Source: Candidatus Omnitrophota bacterium (lineage in GTDB: Bacteria; Omnitrophota; Gorgyraeia; Duberdicusellales; 4484-171). From it: a stretch of 48,647 bases of DNA. The translations under genes and the position numbers were made by a program. The notes beneath the pieces were generated by a model, which saw only the letters and a list, made by a program, of their open reading frames with translations, searched no databases and was not told where the DNA came from. Below are positions 1-9,966 of this stretch, piece after piece. Location of the stretch: NCBI GenBank assembly GCA_023135905.1, contig JAGLSE010000012.1, positions 1-48,647 of the forward strand, read 5' to 3'. The first letter of the stretch is position 1; the number at the start of each line of letters is the position of its first letter.

Positions 1-158
1 TCTAAGCCCCTTAACAAAAATCCACCAACTTTCAAATTTCGTTTGATATGTCCAAATGGAAGTTCTACTTTTTGTTTCCTTAGTTTATAAATCTCTCGGG
101 ATGCCACATCATTATATTGAGCTTCAAATTTCCTGAAATCTTCAAAAAGATGAATTTT
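1..158 (-). pseudogene. Transposase C-terminal fragment (IS1182-like DDE), open at window edge
   Basis: Minus-strand frame reads KIHLFEDFRKFEAQYNDVASREIYKLRKQKVELPFGHIKRNLKVGGFLLRGL. The (V)E.PFG.IKR...LLRGL pattern is typical of IS1182-type transposases. An in-frame TAG at 159-161 lies just upstream and there is no start codon, so the 5' part is missing. Confidence 0.65.
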
Positions 159-164
159 CTAATT

Positions 165-1070
165 TTATCCTCTTTTTTGTCCTAAATTGTTGATTCCTAA
201 TGTTAAAACAAAACCTAAAAAAAATAATAATAACATACCTATAATATTAAATGACGTAAACTCTATCCCTGAACCAATAACTTTTTTCACCGGTATACTC
301 AATGAACCAATTACTAACCCCAATAAAACATAAAGAGTTTTACATTTATCTTTTTTAAAAAGAAATACTATCAATCTTGATATAAAAAATGCACCTAAGG
401 CTGCACCTATCCCAAAAACCAAAAAATAAACATATTTCGTTCTAATATTATGTAAAACATTTAGCATAAAGGGATAAATACCCATTATGTCTAAAATAAA
501 TGCTCCAGATATGCCGGGTAAAAACATAGCACTGATAGCAAAAAAACCCCCAAAAAAAACATATCCATGGCTAGGGTTGTTAACTTTTAACGGAACAACT
601 AAAGTTAAAATTATACCCAAAATCACCCCTAAAAAACCGAATAAAATATTTTTGATTTTATGATTTTCAATATTATTAAATATAACCTTAGAAGATGCCA
701 ATATCAATCCGATAAAAAAAGATATGGTATAAACAAAATAATTATCTAATAAGAACAATATTAACTTAGAACCTAAAAATATTGCCGTAAATATACCGGA
801 AAACAATATCCCCAAAAATATCAGATCTATTTTTTTTACATTAGCAATTAAATCCGCCACTTTTGACTTCCTTCTAGTAAACAAAAACAAAAAAATACTT
901 TTTATTAATTCCGGAGAAATGTTTTTTACTGAATCTATCAATTGCTCATATATTCCTGTTATAAACGCTATTGTTCCACCGGATATACCCGGGATAACAT
1001 CACAAATACCCATTAAAATACCTTTCAAAAACAATGAACATTTATCCCTAAAATTAACTTCTTTCAACAT
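165..1070 (-). CDS. DUF368 family membrane protein
   Basis: GILMGICDVIPGISGGTIAFITGIYE motif and multiple TM segments, as in the DUF368 family. Confidence 0.9.
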   Translation of the reverse strand: MLKEVNFRDKCSLFLKGILMGICDVIPGISGGTIAFITGIYEQLIDSVKNISPELIKSIFLFLFTRRKSKVADLIANVKKIDLIFLGILFSGIFTAIFLGSKLILFLLDNYFVYTISFFIGLILASSKVIFNNIENHKIKNILFGFLGVILGIILTLVVPLKVNNPSHGYVFFGGFFAISAMFLPGISGAFILDIMGIYPFMLNVLHNIRTKYVYFLVFGIGAALGAFFISRLIVFLFKKDKCKTLYVLLGLVIGSLSIPVKKVIGSGIEFTSFNIIGMLLLFFLGFVLTLGINNLGQKRG

Positions 1071-1166
1071 CCCATCTCCTTTTAATAACGTATCGCATAT
1101 TAAATTATGCGCCTGCCTGCCGTTAATTATTGTGTCCTTCGTCCTAGCGAAGCGAGTCGTCCCTCG

Positions 1167-1817
1167 TCACCCCTGCCATCCGTATTTTCCGATTAAAGGG
1201 ACAAAAACACAATTACAAATGATTTCCTTTTTTATTTTATTTTCAGAAATCTTATTAATTAAAATCAACTTCTGATGATACCTATCTCCTACAGGTATAA
1301 CCATCTTTCCTTTTATTTTAAGCTGATTGATTAATGATTCTGGAATTTCCGGCGAAGCTGCGGTAACGATAATTCTATCATAACAAGCATGCTCAAGCCA
1401 ACCCAAGGTACCATCTCCGACCTTTATTAACACATTATATCCCAAAGAATCCATAAACTTTTGTGCACTATCCGCTAACTCCGGAATTCTTTCAACAGTA
1501 TAAACTTTAGATCCTAAAAAACTTATTATTGCAGACTGATATCCGCTACCTGTACCAATTTCAAGTGTACTCATACCATATTCCAATTTTAATGTTTGAG
1601 TCATTAAAGCAACCATGTAGGGCTGAGAAATGGTTTGTTCTAAACCTATAGAAAGGGGACAATCATCATAAGCAAATCTTTCCTGAGATTTAGGAACAAA
1701 AAAATGCCTAGGCACGTTCCTAAAGGCTTTTAAAATATAAGGATCTACTATCCCCCTTCTAATAAACTGATCTTTTACCATAATTTCTCTTAAACCATTA
1801 AAATCAATTTCGTTCAT
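1167..1817 (-). CDS. pcm: Protein-L-isoaspartate O-methyltransferase
   Basis: MVKDQFIRRGI...SIGLEQTISQPYMVALMT and LEIGTGSGYQSA SAM-binding motif. Confidence 0.93.
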   Translation of the reverse strand: MNEIDFNGLREIMVKDQFIRRGIVDPYILKAFRNVPRHFFVPKSQERFAYDDCPLSIGLEQTISQPYMVALMTQTLKLEYGMSTLEIGTGSGYQSAIISFLGSKVYTVERIPELADSAQKFMDSLGYNVLIKVGDGTLGWLEHACYDRIIVTAASPEIPESLINQLKIKGKMVIPVGDRYHQKLILINKISENKIKKEIICNCVFVPLIGKYGWQG

Positions 1818-2476
1818 CTGTGGTTTTTGAAAATAAAGTTAAAAAATCTAATAGTGTCAATAAAAGGGTTAATTTTACTCCTTATATTCTTATAATAAAT
1901 ACTTTCTATGGGAATACTTTTTATTGTAAAACCTGCTCTACCTGCTTTAATAAGAATTTCAGATTCTATTTCAAATTTTTTAGTTTTAATCGTTATTCTT
2001 TCCAAAACTTCTTTTTTAATTAAACGAAAACCGCACTGAGTGTCCGGTATTTTTTGTCTTATTATAGCTGAAATAATCCACGACATAAGGTTATTCGCGA
2101 CAACCCTTGTCAAGGGCATACCCGAATGATTATCCATACGATTACCAACTAGAACTGAAACTCCAGCTTCTGCTTCTTTAATAAATTTATCCAAATCTAG
2201 CAAACTATGCTGACCATCAGCATCCATAGTAATAATACAATCAAATAATTTGTTTTCTTTAAGATAAGATATACCTTTTTTTATAGAAACTCCTTTGCCA
2301 AAATTTCTTTTACTTTTAATTACAACATCCGCCCACTTTTTAGCCAACTTATAAGTATTATCTTTGGAACCATCATCGACTACCAAAATAGATAGATTGC
2401 GATCCTTCAGGCCTTTTAGAACAATTTCTAAAGATCTCGATTCATTATATGCTGGAATTATTACCCAAATATTCAT
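1814..2476 (-). CDS. Glycosyltransferase family 2 (DPM1-like)
   Basis: VIIPAYNES, VVDDGSKDNT, MDADGQH, DTQCGFRL motifs. Confidence 0.9.
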   Translation of the reverse strand: MNIWVIIPAYNESRSLEIVLKGLKDRNLSILVVDDGSKDNTYKLAKKWADVVIKSKRNFGKGVSIKKGISYLKENKLFDCIITMDADGQHSLLDLDKFIKEAEAGVSVLVGNRMDNHSGMPLTRVVANNLMSWIISAIIRQKIPDTQCGFRLIKKEVLERITIKTKKFEIESEILIKAGRAGFTIKSIPIESIYYKNIRSKINPFIDTIRFFNFIFKNHR

Positions 2477-2487
2477 TAAAAAAAAAT

Positions 2488-3360
2488 TTAATTAGTTTGT
2501 TCTTTATTTTCTGAAACACTGTTTTCAACCCAATACTTTTCAAACATATACCACTGCCCAGGATAATTTTGAATATATTTTTCTAGTATTTTAGTATATT
2601 GTTCAAGTATTTCTTTTTCAGGACATTCATTACATTTATTAAATTGTATAGGTTTTTCAAAAATCAAATTATAAAAAAATTTATTTTTACGTACTAAAAA
2701 TGAAGGTATAATTTCAGCTCCGGTCTTTAAGGCGAAAAAACTTGCTCCTCTAGGAATTGCTGCTAAGTTTGAAAACATTTCCATATTTCGGCTTGATGCG
2801 GAAAAACTTTTATCCCCTAAAATAGCTAGAATTCCTCCTTTTTTTAATGCTGAAAAACACCCTTTGACTGCTATACCAGTAGGAATAACTTTCATCCCAA
2901 CTCTCTGACGATTTCTATTAAAAAATTCATTTACTCTCTTATCCTTATGAGGAAGTGCAACACCGGAAAGTGGATACCCCAACAAAGCAGTAACGGCACC
3001 GGCTAGTTCATAATTACCTAAATGTGCTGTAAGAGCAATTACTCCTTTACCTTTAGCAAGGGCTTTATCTAAGTTTTCCAAACCGGATACTTCAACATAT
3101 TTATCAATAAATTTCTGGTTAAATTTATTATATCTGAAAAAATCAACTAAATAATAAGCAAAATTATTTACGGCTTCCTTAGAAATTTTTCTTACTTTTT
3201 CCCTATCCTTAAGAACTGGATAAAGATTATAATATAAAGCATCTTTATCTTTTTTAAATATCAAAAACCGAATTGTCGAAATAACCTTTGCTAGTTGATA
3301 ACCGATACTACGAGGCAATAATAAAACTATATATCTTCCTATGATATAAAGGTAATACAT
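2488..3360 (-). CDS. LpxL/HtrB-like lysophospholipid (lipid A) acyltransferase
   Basis: VIALTAHLGNYELAG (HxxxxE-type) and the C-terminal WYMFEKYW motif of this family. Confidence 0.85.
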   Translation of the reverse strand: MYYLYIIGRYIVLLLPRSIGYQLAKVISTIRFLIFKKDKDALYYNLYPVLKDREKVRKISKEAVNNFAYYLVDFFRYNKFNQKFIDKYVEVSGLENLDKALAKGKGVIALTAHLGNYELAGAVTALLGYPLSGVALPHKDKRVNEFFNRNRQRVGMKVIPTGIAVKGCFSALKKGGILAILGDKSFSASSRNMEMFSNLAAIPRGASFFALKTGAEIIPSFLVRKNKFFYNLIFEKPIQFNKCNECPEKEILEQYTKILEKYIQNYPGQWYMFEKYWVENSVSENKEQTN

Positions 3361-4493
3361 TAACTAATTAGACCTAATATTAAATCAACAATTCTTAAAG
3401 AAGAATCTATCAATGAAATACTTTTTGCATTCTCACGTAAAGAATACATTTGCTTTTTATCATTAAATAAGTTATACACTTGTTTTACTATTTCATTTGG
3501 GCCATCAGCTTTAATAATAGCATTATTTTTCAAAAGATGTTTAACATTTCTCTCTTCCTGACCGGGAATAGGATTTGTTATAATCATGCCTAACCCTTTA
3601 GCCAAAGCCTCAGAAATAGTAATACCACCGCCTTTTGTAATAATTATATCCGAAAAATCCATAATTTTATGAATACTCTCCGTATACCCAAAAACAAAAA
3701 TAGGTTTTTTAAATTCTTTTTTAACTTTCATCATTGACTCGTATAGTTTCTTATTCTTACCACATACTACAATAATTTGAAATTCAGAATCAAACTGGTC
3801 CAACTGCTGAGCAATTACCTTTATCGGCCCTAAGCCTAAGCCGCCGCCCATAATAAGCACGGAATTCATACCATCAATAAACCCTAATTCAGTTATAATT
3901 TGTTTTTTAGGGAAAGTAGTTAAAAATTTTACTGAAATAGGAATACCCAAAACTTTTATTTTCTTTTCATCCACCCCTTCACTAACTAAAACTTCTTTTG
4001 CTTCTTTACAAGCCACAACATACCTATCAACACAGGGATGAACCCAAAATCTATGAGGATAATAATCTGTTACTATTCCTACCAACGGAACCTTTAATCC
4101 ATATCTTTGCTTAAAATCAGCAACCAAACCGCAAGGAAAAGCTTGGGTTGCTACTATACAGTTAGGATTATTTTTCTTTATAAAATCATCAAGTTTTCCA
4201 AAAGCAAATCTATTAACAAGTTTTCTATAAGGTTTCAAAGTCTCAAGTACTTTTTTTCTATCATATGCCCTTCCCCACAAATGAGGAATGTGCTTAATAG
4301 TTATCGAATATATAAAATCAACGACCTTTTCTCCTCGAGGATAAAAATAACCTAGACCATTCAAATTAAGAACATCAACCGAAGGCTTCTTGTAAAAAAA
4401 AGCTTCTTGTAAATTGTGAGCAGCTTTGCTATGTCCACCAAATTCATTGATATGAAAAATAATAATTTTTTTTGATTCTTCCATATTCACCAA
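3360..4493 (-). CDS. MGDG synthase / processive diacylglycerol glycosyltransferase-like protein
   Basis: GGHSKAAHNL N-terminus, VTDYYPHRFWVHPCVDRYVVA, GGGLGLGPI, and TKGGGITISEALAKGLGMI as in UgtP/MGDG synthases. Confidence 0.85.
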   Translation of the reverse strand: MVNMEESKKIIIFHINEFGGHSKAAHNLQEAFFYKKPSVDVLNLNGLGYFYPRGEKVVDFIYSITIKHIPHLWGRAYDRKKVLETLKPYRKLVNRFAFGKLDDFIKKNNPNCIVATQAFPCGLVADFKQRYGLKVPLVGIVTDYYPHRFWVHPCVDRYVVACKEAKEVLVSEGVDEKKIKVLGIPISVKFLTTFPKKQIITELGFIDGMNSVLIMGGGLGLGPIKVIAQQLDQFDSEFQIIVVCGKNKKLYESMMKVKKEFKKPIFVFGYTESIHKIMDFSDIIITKGGGITISEALAKGLGMIITNPIPGQEERNVKHLLKNNAIIKADGPNEIVKQVYNLFNDKKQMYSLRENAKSISLIDSSLRIVDLILGLIS

Positions 4494-4628
4494 TTTAGAA
4501 TCATATAATTTACAATATTAAATAATATTTATTATGTACAAGTTTTCACTAATTTGTAATAATATCATAATTGTTCAAACGGGTAAACAATTATATGTTG
4601 ATATTGAAAGGACCCAGTACTTTTAGGA

Positions 4629-5957
4629 TCAGATTAAATCGATATACTTTTTACCTTCTGTAAATGGATTAAGTGAACGTTTAATTTTTATATTATTAAA
4701 CTTGCTCAAATCAATCATCTCACTGATATTATCAGAAAAAATCTCAACTTTAGGATTAAAAATATCATCGGGATTAATTTCTCTTACAATACCAATTCTA
4801 TTATCTTCCAAAATCACTATTGTCCCTTTAGGCCAAACACCTATCCCACTAAAAAATTTATCAAACAATCCCTCGGGAAATTTATTCCCTCTATTCTTTA
4901 ACATTATTTCATAAATCATTTCAGAAGGGTAATCCTGTTTATACGATCTTCTTTGAGTAAGAGCATCATACACATCACATATAGAAATAATTAAAGAAGC
5001 TATATGCGGTTTTCGAGAATAAAAAAGTTTAGGATAACCTGTTAAATCATCGCCAATATGGTGTTCAAAAGCTACTACAACCGGTAAAATTGTTAAATTA
5101 TCAACATGCCGCATAAGAATCTGAGCTCCTAAAACTGTATGACTCTTTATTTTATCGAACTCAGCATTGTCTAAACTGCCTTTTTTTTGTATTATATTTC
5201 GCGAAATATATATTTTGCCGATATCATGAAATAAACCGGCAGTGCCTATAGCTAAACAATCCTCCATGGAATAACCCAAATTATTAGAAAATGATACAGA
5301 TAAAATGCTCACATTTAAAAGATGCATAAAAGTAGTTATATCATGACCTTTGGACTGCCCTAACTTTGAAAACACCTCATAATTACCTATTAAACTCTCC
5401 ATAACATCATTGGCTATTACTTTAAACTTTACAAAATCAAACACATCATTATTAATCAAATCATCTATAGACTCATTTAGCGAAGACAAACATCTCTGAT
5501 ACTCAACAATTTCATCTTTATTCTCAGGCTGATAAACATTTTTATCAGATGAAGAATCAGTAATTCTCCCAACCGTAATATTTTTCACACCTGACTCTAA
5601 TAAGTATTGCTTAGAAATATCTACATTTTTATTGCTTCTCAAAAAACTCAGAAAATTAATCAACTCATTTTTTGACACATTTTTATTAAAAATTATTTTT
5701 TCTATTCCTCTATCTTTTAAGTTCCTAATAAATAGTGTCATACGCTTACTCAAATCGAAAAAAATGTCCTCCCCACTAGTAAGTTCTTCACCAACTATAC
5801 CTATTACTAAATCACTTTTTTTAAACAAAACATTCTGTAAATATTCAAAAGTCAGGTTTATCGATTCAATAACCTTAGGATGATCAAATTCATATATTCT
5901 GGCAACCTGCCATGATGAAACAAAATTCTCTAAGAATTTTTTAATATCTTCAACCAT
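4629..5957 (-). CDS. HD-GYP domain protein with additional N-terminal domain
   Basis: FHDIGKIYI, FEHHIGDDLTGYP, ISICDVYDALTQRRSY; about 130-aa N-terminal region similar to that of the neighbouring 637-aa protein. Confidence 0.88.
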   Translation of the reverse strand: MVEDIKKFLENFVSSWQVARIYEFDHPKVIESINLTFEYLQNVLFKKSDLVIGIVGEELTSGEDIFFDLSKRMTLFIRNLKDRGIEKIIFNKNVSKNELINFLSFLRSNKNVDISKQYLLESGVKNITVGRITDSSSDKNVYQPENKDEIVEYQRCLSSLNESIDDLINNDVFDFVKFKVIANDVMESLIGNYEVFSKLGQSKGHDITTFMHLLNVSILSVSFSNNLGYSMEDCLAIGTAGLFHDIGKIYISRNIIQKKGSLDNAEFDKIKSHTVLGAQILMRHVDNLTILPVVVAFEHHIGDDLTGYPKLFYSRKPHIASLIISICDVYDALTQRRSYKQDYPSEMIYEIMLKNRGNKFPEGLFDKFFSGIGVWPKGTIVILEDNRIGIVREINPDDIFNPKVEIFSDNISEMIDLSKFNNIKIKRSLNPFTEGKKYIDLI

Positions 5958-5963
5958 GTTTTT

Positions 5964-7877
5964 TTAAACAATTCCTCTAGCCTTATCCCTTACGATTTTA
6001 TACCAAAAAACCTTAGATTTGCTCAACGTTTCCACTAAAGCCATACCTTCGTCAAAAGGAACCTCTTCGAACAATTCTAAATTTTCGATAACAATTTTAT
6101 TTCTAAACCCCAATAAATTTTTTATACAAAAAAGTTCTTCAGCCAACCGTTGTCGATTCTTAGTTTTTTTAACCAAAACTTTATATATATATTTACGTTT
6201 AAAAGGATTTGCTTTTTTAAAAATCGAATACAAAAACTCTTCATCATAAACCGTTAACCTATTAATTTCTTTTAAAATTTCAATTTTTACAACTTCATTG
6301 GATAACCCAAAGAATGATTTAAGTACGACCCATGACTCCAAAGAATCAAGATTAATTAATTCTCCTATCAATTTCCTTATAAATGATAAATCTTTACTTC
6401 TTTTATCTACCTTTCGATAAAAAATACCTGTCTGATTTGGGAAAAATTTAAAAAAAAGCCTCAAAATAGAAGTATTCACTATTTTTTCTTCAAAAATCTT
6501 ATCTATATAAAAATCAAGATCGAACGACGAAGTTTTTAATAATTTTATATACAACTCCATATTTTGAAAATTATTATTTAAAAAAAACGAATTCTCAATA
6601 AATTTTGCAGCTTTTTGAAAAAAAACTTTAAATGTTTCGTCAAATCCATTAATATTGCTTTTTTTTTCGTCAAATACTTTCATTAAATCATTTACATATG
6701 TTATATCACTAGTCTGAACAGCTTTATCAAGTTCTGTAAGCAAAGAGTTTATAACAAAACTTAATTGCTCTTTATCATTATCAAAAACCAACAAATCTAT
6801 AAGAATATACCTGTAATTATATTCTAATTTTATTCTGTCAAAAGAAATACCTTCACTCAAATTAATATCATTTAACATCAAAGAAAAATCTTTAGTATTA
6901 AAATCAATCATCTTAGAATTTCCAGGGAGAGTAAAAATTCCTTTAACATTTTCTAAAGCGTCAGGATTATGCTTTAACCATTCTTCATTTTTAGTTTTAC
7001 TTTTCATAGATGAAATAATTTCCTTATGTTTGATCGTACCAGCAGCACCAAAAAATAAATTAAGGCTAACTGTATTAACTGCACCCTTATTTTTTAATAA
7101 TTCCATTAAAACATCCGAGATATCATCTCCTTCTAAATTATCAATAATTTTTTTAAACTTACAATAATCATCCTTTATTGATAATTTATTATTTTTTAAA
7201 ATCGAAGAAACTATACCTTTTGTACATAAATTAAATTTCTGTTTATCCTCTTTTTTTAAAAAAGTAAGAAGTTTACTCACTATTTCATGGGAATTATCTT
7301 TATCAAAAAATTCTTTAATATCAACTTTATCAATAACATCCACAAACTTATCAGCCAAAGCCAAGGTCTGCCCACCACTACCTTGTTCACCACCGCCTTC
7401 TAGAAGATAGCTCCAAACATCTTCTATTTCCGTTCCTTCTCCTTTTTCTAAAAACTTTGAATAATCCAGAGTATCAACATTAATAGAAGAAACTTCTTTT
7501 TCATTTAAAATTTTTTTTATACCGCCTTTAACCCTAATCTCTTCCGGCGTTAAATTTAAAGATTTAATGAAATTCGACAACTCCTCAAGAGTAACATCCT
7601 TTTTAATGCTTATTATTTTCACCCTGCGCCTATGCAAAAAATCGATTAATGCTTTATATTTTTTTTCATCTTTTATCTCTTGATTTCCAATAAACAAATT
7701 ACTACTGCTTATACCAATTTTTATAGGATTCATTTCTAAAATAGTTTCATCTATATTTTTTTTTAAATTTTGGACAGATTTGGTAAGAATAGGATGGTCT
7801 TCAAAATATACTGAAGAATTACTAATTGCTGCTTTCAATAAATTCAAAAAACCATTATGAATATTTTTATTAGGCAT
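5964..7877 (-). CDS. Uncharacterised helical-repeat-like protein sharing its N-terminal domain with the adjacent HD-GYP protein
   Basis: Long 637-aa ORF in the operon. N-terminus HPILTKSVQNL...IKIGISSSNLFIGNQ...KDVTLEELSNFIKSL parallels the HD-GYP N-terminus. C-terminal part is Leu/Lys-rich helical. Confidence 0.7.
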   Translation of the reverse strand: MPNKNIHNGFLNLLKAAISNSSVYFEDHPILTKSVQNLKKNIDETILEMNPIKIGISSSNLFIGNQEIKDEKKYKALIDFLHRRRVKIISIKKDVTLEELSNFIKSLNLTPEEIRVKGGIKKILNEKEVSSINVDTLDYSKFLEKGEGTEIEDVWSYLLEGGGEQGSGGQTLALADKFVDVIDKVDIKEFFDKDNSHEIVSKLLTFLKKEDKQKFNLCTKGIVSSILKNNKLSIKDDYCKFKKIIDNLEGDDISDVLMELLKNKGAVNTVSLNLFFGAAGTIKHKEIISSMKSKTKNEEWLKHNPDALENVKGIFTLPGNSKMIDFNTKDFSLMLNDINLSEGISFDRIKLEYNYRYILIDLLVFDNDKEQLSFVINSLLTELDKAVQTSDITYVNDLMKVFDEKKSNINGFDETFKVFFQKAAKFIENSFFLNNNFQNMELYIKLLKTSSFDLDFYIDKIFEEKIVNTSILRLFFKFFPNQTGIFYRKVDKRSKDLSFIRKLIGELINLDSLESWVVLKSFFGLSNEVVKIEILKEINRLTVYDEEFLYSIFKKANPFKRKYIYKVLVKKTKNRQRLAEELFCIKNLLGFRNKIVIENLELFEEVPFDEGMALVETLSKSKVFWYKIVRDKARGIV

Positions 7878-7964
7878 AAGAATATTGTTTCAAAATCAAT
7901 TGTTTAAAAAACTCCTGTCCGGGAATAATGATTTTTTCTCCATATAATTAATTATAATACTAAA

Positions 7965-9110
7965 CTAAAAATATTCATTATAAATCGCCGATATTTTATA
8001 AAAAAATGAATTTTTAACCTTATGTTCATTCTCAAGAAAACGAGTCGTTCCATATTTCACACACCCAAAAGAAGGTGATAAAGTAGATTTATACGTTTGA
8101 GATTTTATGGAGACAGAAACAAATTTCGTTAAAAAACCATAAAACCCTTCCTTTGAATTTAACCTACCGACAAAAGCAATAGCAAACTCTTTATTCCCTG
8201 TTAATTGTTTTATTTCTTTAATTAATCTCTCTATTTCTTTACCAATATACCTTTTAGTAAACATATTTATACTTTGAGTACTCAAATTTATATACGAATC
8301 TTCTTTCTTCACAGTAATTTCTTTAGAATAAGATAATTCCTTAAATGAAATATAGCGCAAAAATACTTCTTCTGCCAAAGACAGAGATATTAAGAATTCA
8401 TTTGCCAATTTATCTAAAATTTTTTTTACCCCGAAATCAGTATACTCTATAAAATTAAAACCACTTTTATCCCTTATAACAATATGACTTGTACCATAAT
8501 CAATAGATATAACAGCCTGAATACCATTCTTTTTCTCATAAACTTGTGCAAATAAGCCTATTGGTCCGGCAATAACCCCTCCAAAAACCCTATCTAAACT
8601 GTCAAAAATTGATTCAACTTCTTTGTAAACTTTATCTTTAATCCACATCAATAATGATTTTATCTCAATTTTTTTTGCCCAACAATTTAAAGGGGGATTA
8701 TCATATTCAATCCCTTCCACATTGAAATGTATTGGGATATTATGCACACAAAAGTCATCCCAATCTAAAAATTTATTTTCCAAATAACTTTTTGCCAATG
8801 AAATATCTCCAGTTGTAATTTTTTTCTTCCGTTTTAAAAGGAAAGTTTCGGAGACTACTTTACTCTCTACAAAATTCCACGGCAATCCTAAAAATATTTT
8901 TTTTATTATAAACGATTTTTTATTTTCTATTTCTTTAATTTTTTTATCAAAAGTCTCAATATTTTGATATAAAAAATCTAGAACATTTTGTTCCATTAAA
9001 GGCAATGGGAGTTCTATTTCCTGTATAAACTTAAATTTTCCCTTTTCTAACGAGCTAAAAGTTATAAAACTTTTGTCCTCATCAAAAACAATCGCGCAAT
9101 CAACATACAT
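7965..9110 (-). CDS. ftsA: Divergent FtsA-like actin-fold ATPase
   Basis: Position directly after ftsQ; ISIDYGTSHIVIRDKSGFNFIEYTDFGVKKILDKLA.EF.ISLSLAEEV resembles the FtsA phosphate/SHS2 region. Overall similarity is weak. Confidence 0.65.
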   Translation of the reverse strand: MYVDCAIVFDEDKSFITFSSLEKGKFKFIQEIELPLPLMEQNVLDFLYQNIETFDKKIKEIENKKSFIIKKIFLGLPWNFVESKVVSETFLLKRKKKITTGDISLAKSYLENKFLDWDDFCVHNIPIHFNVEGIEYDNPPLNCWAKKIEIKSLLMWIKDKVYKEVESIFDSLDRVFGGVIAGPIGLFAQVYEKKNGIQAVISIDYGTSHIVIRDKSGFNFIEYTDFGVKKILDKLANEFLISLSLAEEVFLRYISFKELSYSKEITVKKEDSYINLSTQSINMFTKRYIGKEIERLIKEIKQLTGNKEFAIAFVGRLNSKEGFYGFLTKFVSVSIKSQTYKSTLSPSFGCVKYGTTRFLENEHKVKNSFFYKISAIYNEYF

Positions 9111-9165
9111 AATACATTTAATTATTTTTTATTATTTCTAAAAAAAAGCATAACATATCTTCACC

Positions 9166-9966
9166 TCACCGGTTTAATTTTACAATTACTCTCTCAAATC
9201 TTAAATCGAAATATTCTACTAAAGAAAGTTTATCCTTAAAATATACTTGAATTTCTTCCCTCAGTTTTTCTAATCTTTTTTGAAATTTCCCATCTCCAAT
9301 TTTAACCATTATATCTTTTTTGAAAAATTTTTTATTCTCATCTAAAATATTTAATTCCAAAATAAAATATAATGCTTGAATAGAAGAAGAATTTATCGAT
9401 TTTATTTTAGAATCTTTGAAAAACTCATTATCTTTAAAAGCCCTAACCAAATTAACTGAACTTCTTACTTTTTCATTAATAACTTCATCCCCAATCTTAT
9501 AATACTGTTCATAATTACTAGCTTCAATAGAAATCAAACCTTCGTATGGATTAGATTGGCCATTAGTTAAAACTATTAAATCTACATCTATAGGATAAAA
9601 CTTTTTCCCCTTAATTTGAGCAAATAACTCTCTTTTTTCAACTTCAATAATCAAAGATGACGGAAATTTTTTCACAACAGACACCTTTTTAAAGATAGGG
9701 TTACGCTCAAGAATATCTGCCGAAATAGCTTTAATATCTATTACGAATAAAGACTGACCCATTATTCGATTTAAAATATTTTTATCTAATTGAACATTAC
9801 AATGAATACTTCCTTTTTTTACCCTAAAATTATCAGATTTATAAACCATAAAACCTGTACCACCAAAAATAAAAATTAATAAAATAAAAAACACACTACC
9901 CTTAATAAGGGTAGGACTAATTTTAAAAGGCAAATACTTAATCTTTTTTTTCTTTCTCTTTCTCAT
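9166..9966 (-). CDS. ftsQ: Cell division protein FtsQ (POTRA domain)
   Basis: Basic N-tail, single TM, POTRA-like NPIFKKVSVVKKFPSSLIIEVEKRELFAQI; located between ddl and the ftsA-like gene. Confidence 0.85.
   Translation of the reverse strand: MRKRKKKKIKYLPFKISPTLIKGSVFFILLIFIFGGTGFMVYKSDNFRVKKGSIHCNVQLDKNILNRIMGQSLFVIDIKAISADILERNPIFKKVSVVKKFPSSLIIEVEKRELFAQIKGKKFYPIDVDLIVLTNGQSNPYEGLISIEASNYEQYYKIGDEVINEKVRSSVNLVRAFKDNEFFKDSKIKSINSSSIQALYFILELNILDENKKFFKKDIMVKIGDGKFQKRLEKLREEIQVYFKDKLSLVEYFDLRFERVIVKLNR

Noticed and set aside
919-1275. Plus-strand ORF of 118 aa and other plus-strand ORFs antisense to long minus genes (e.g. 4107-4355, 5632-5883, 15555-15782, 42004-42330, 43083-43373)
   Set aside because: Antisense to clearly conserved genes, low-complexity AT-derived peptides, no recognisable motifs.
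4568-4592. Inverted repeat AATTGTT...AACAATT plus TTTACC-N17-TATTAT as a promoter/operator upstream of the glycosyltransferase gene
   Set aside because: AT-rich and short; plausible but too weak to call without transcript data.
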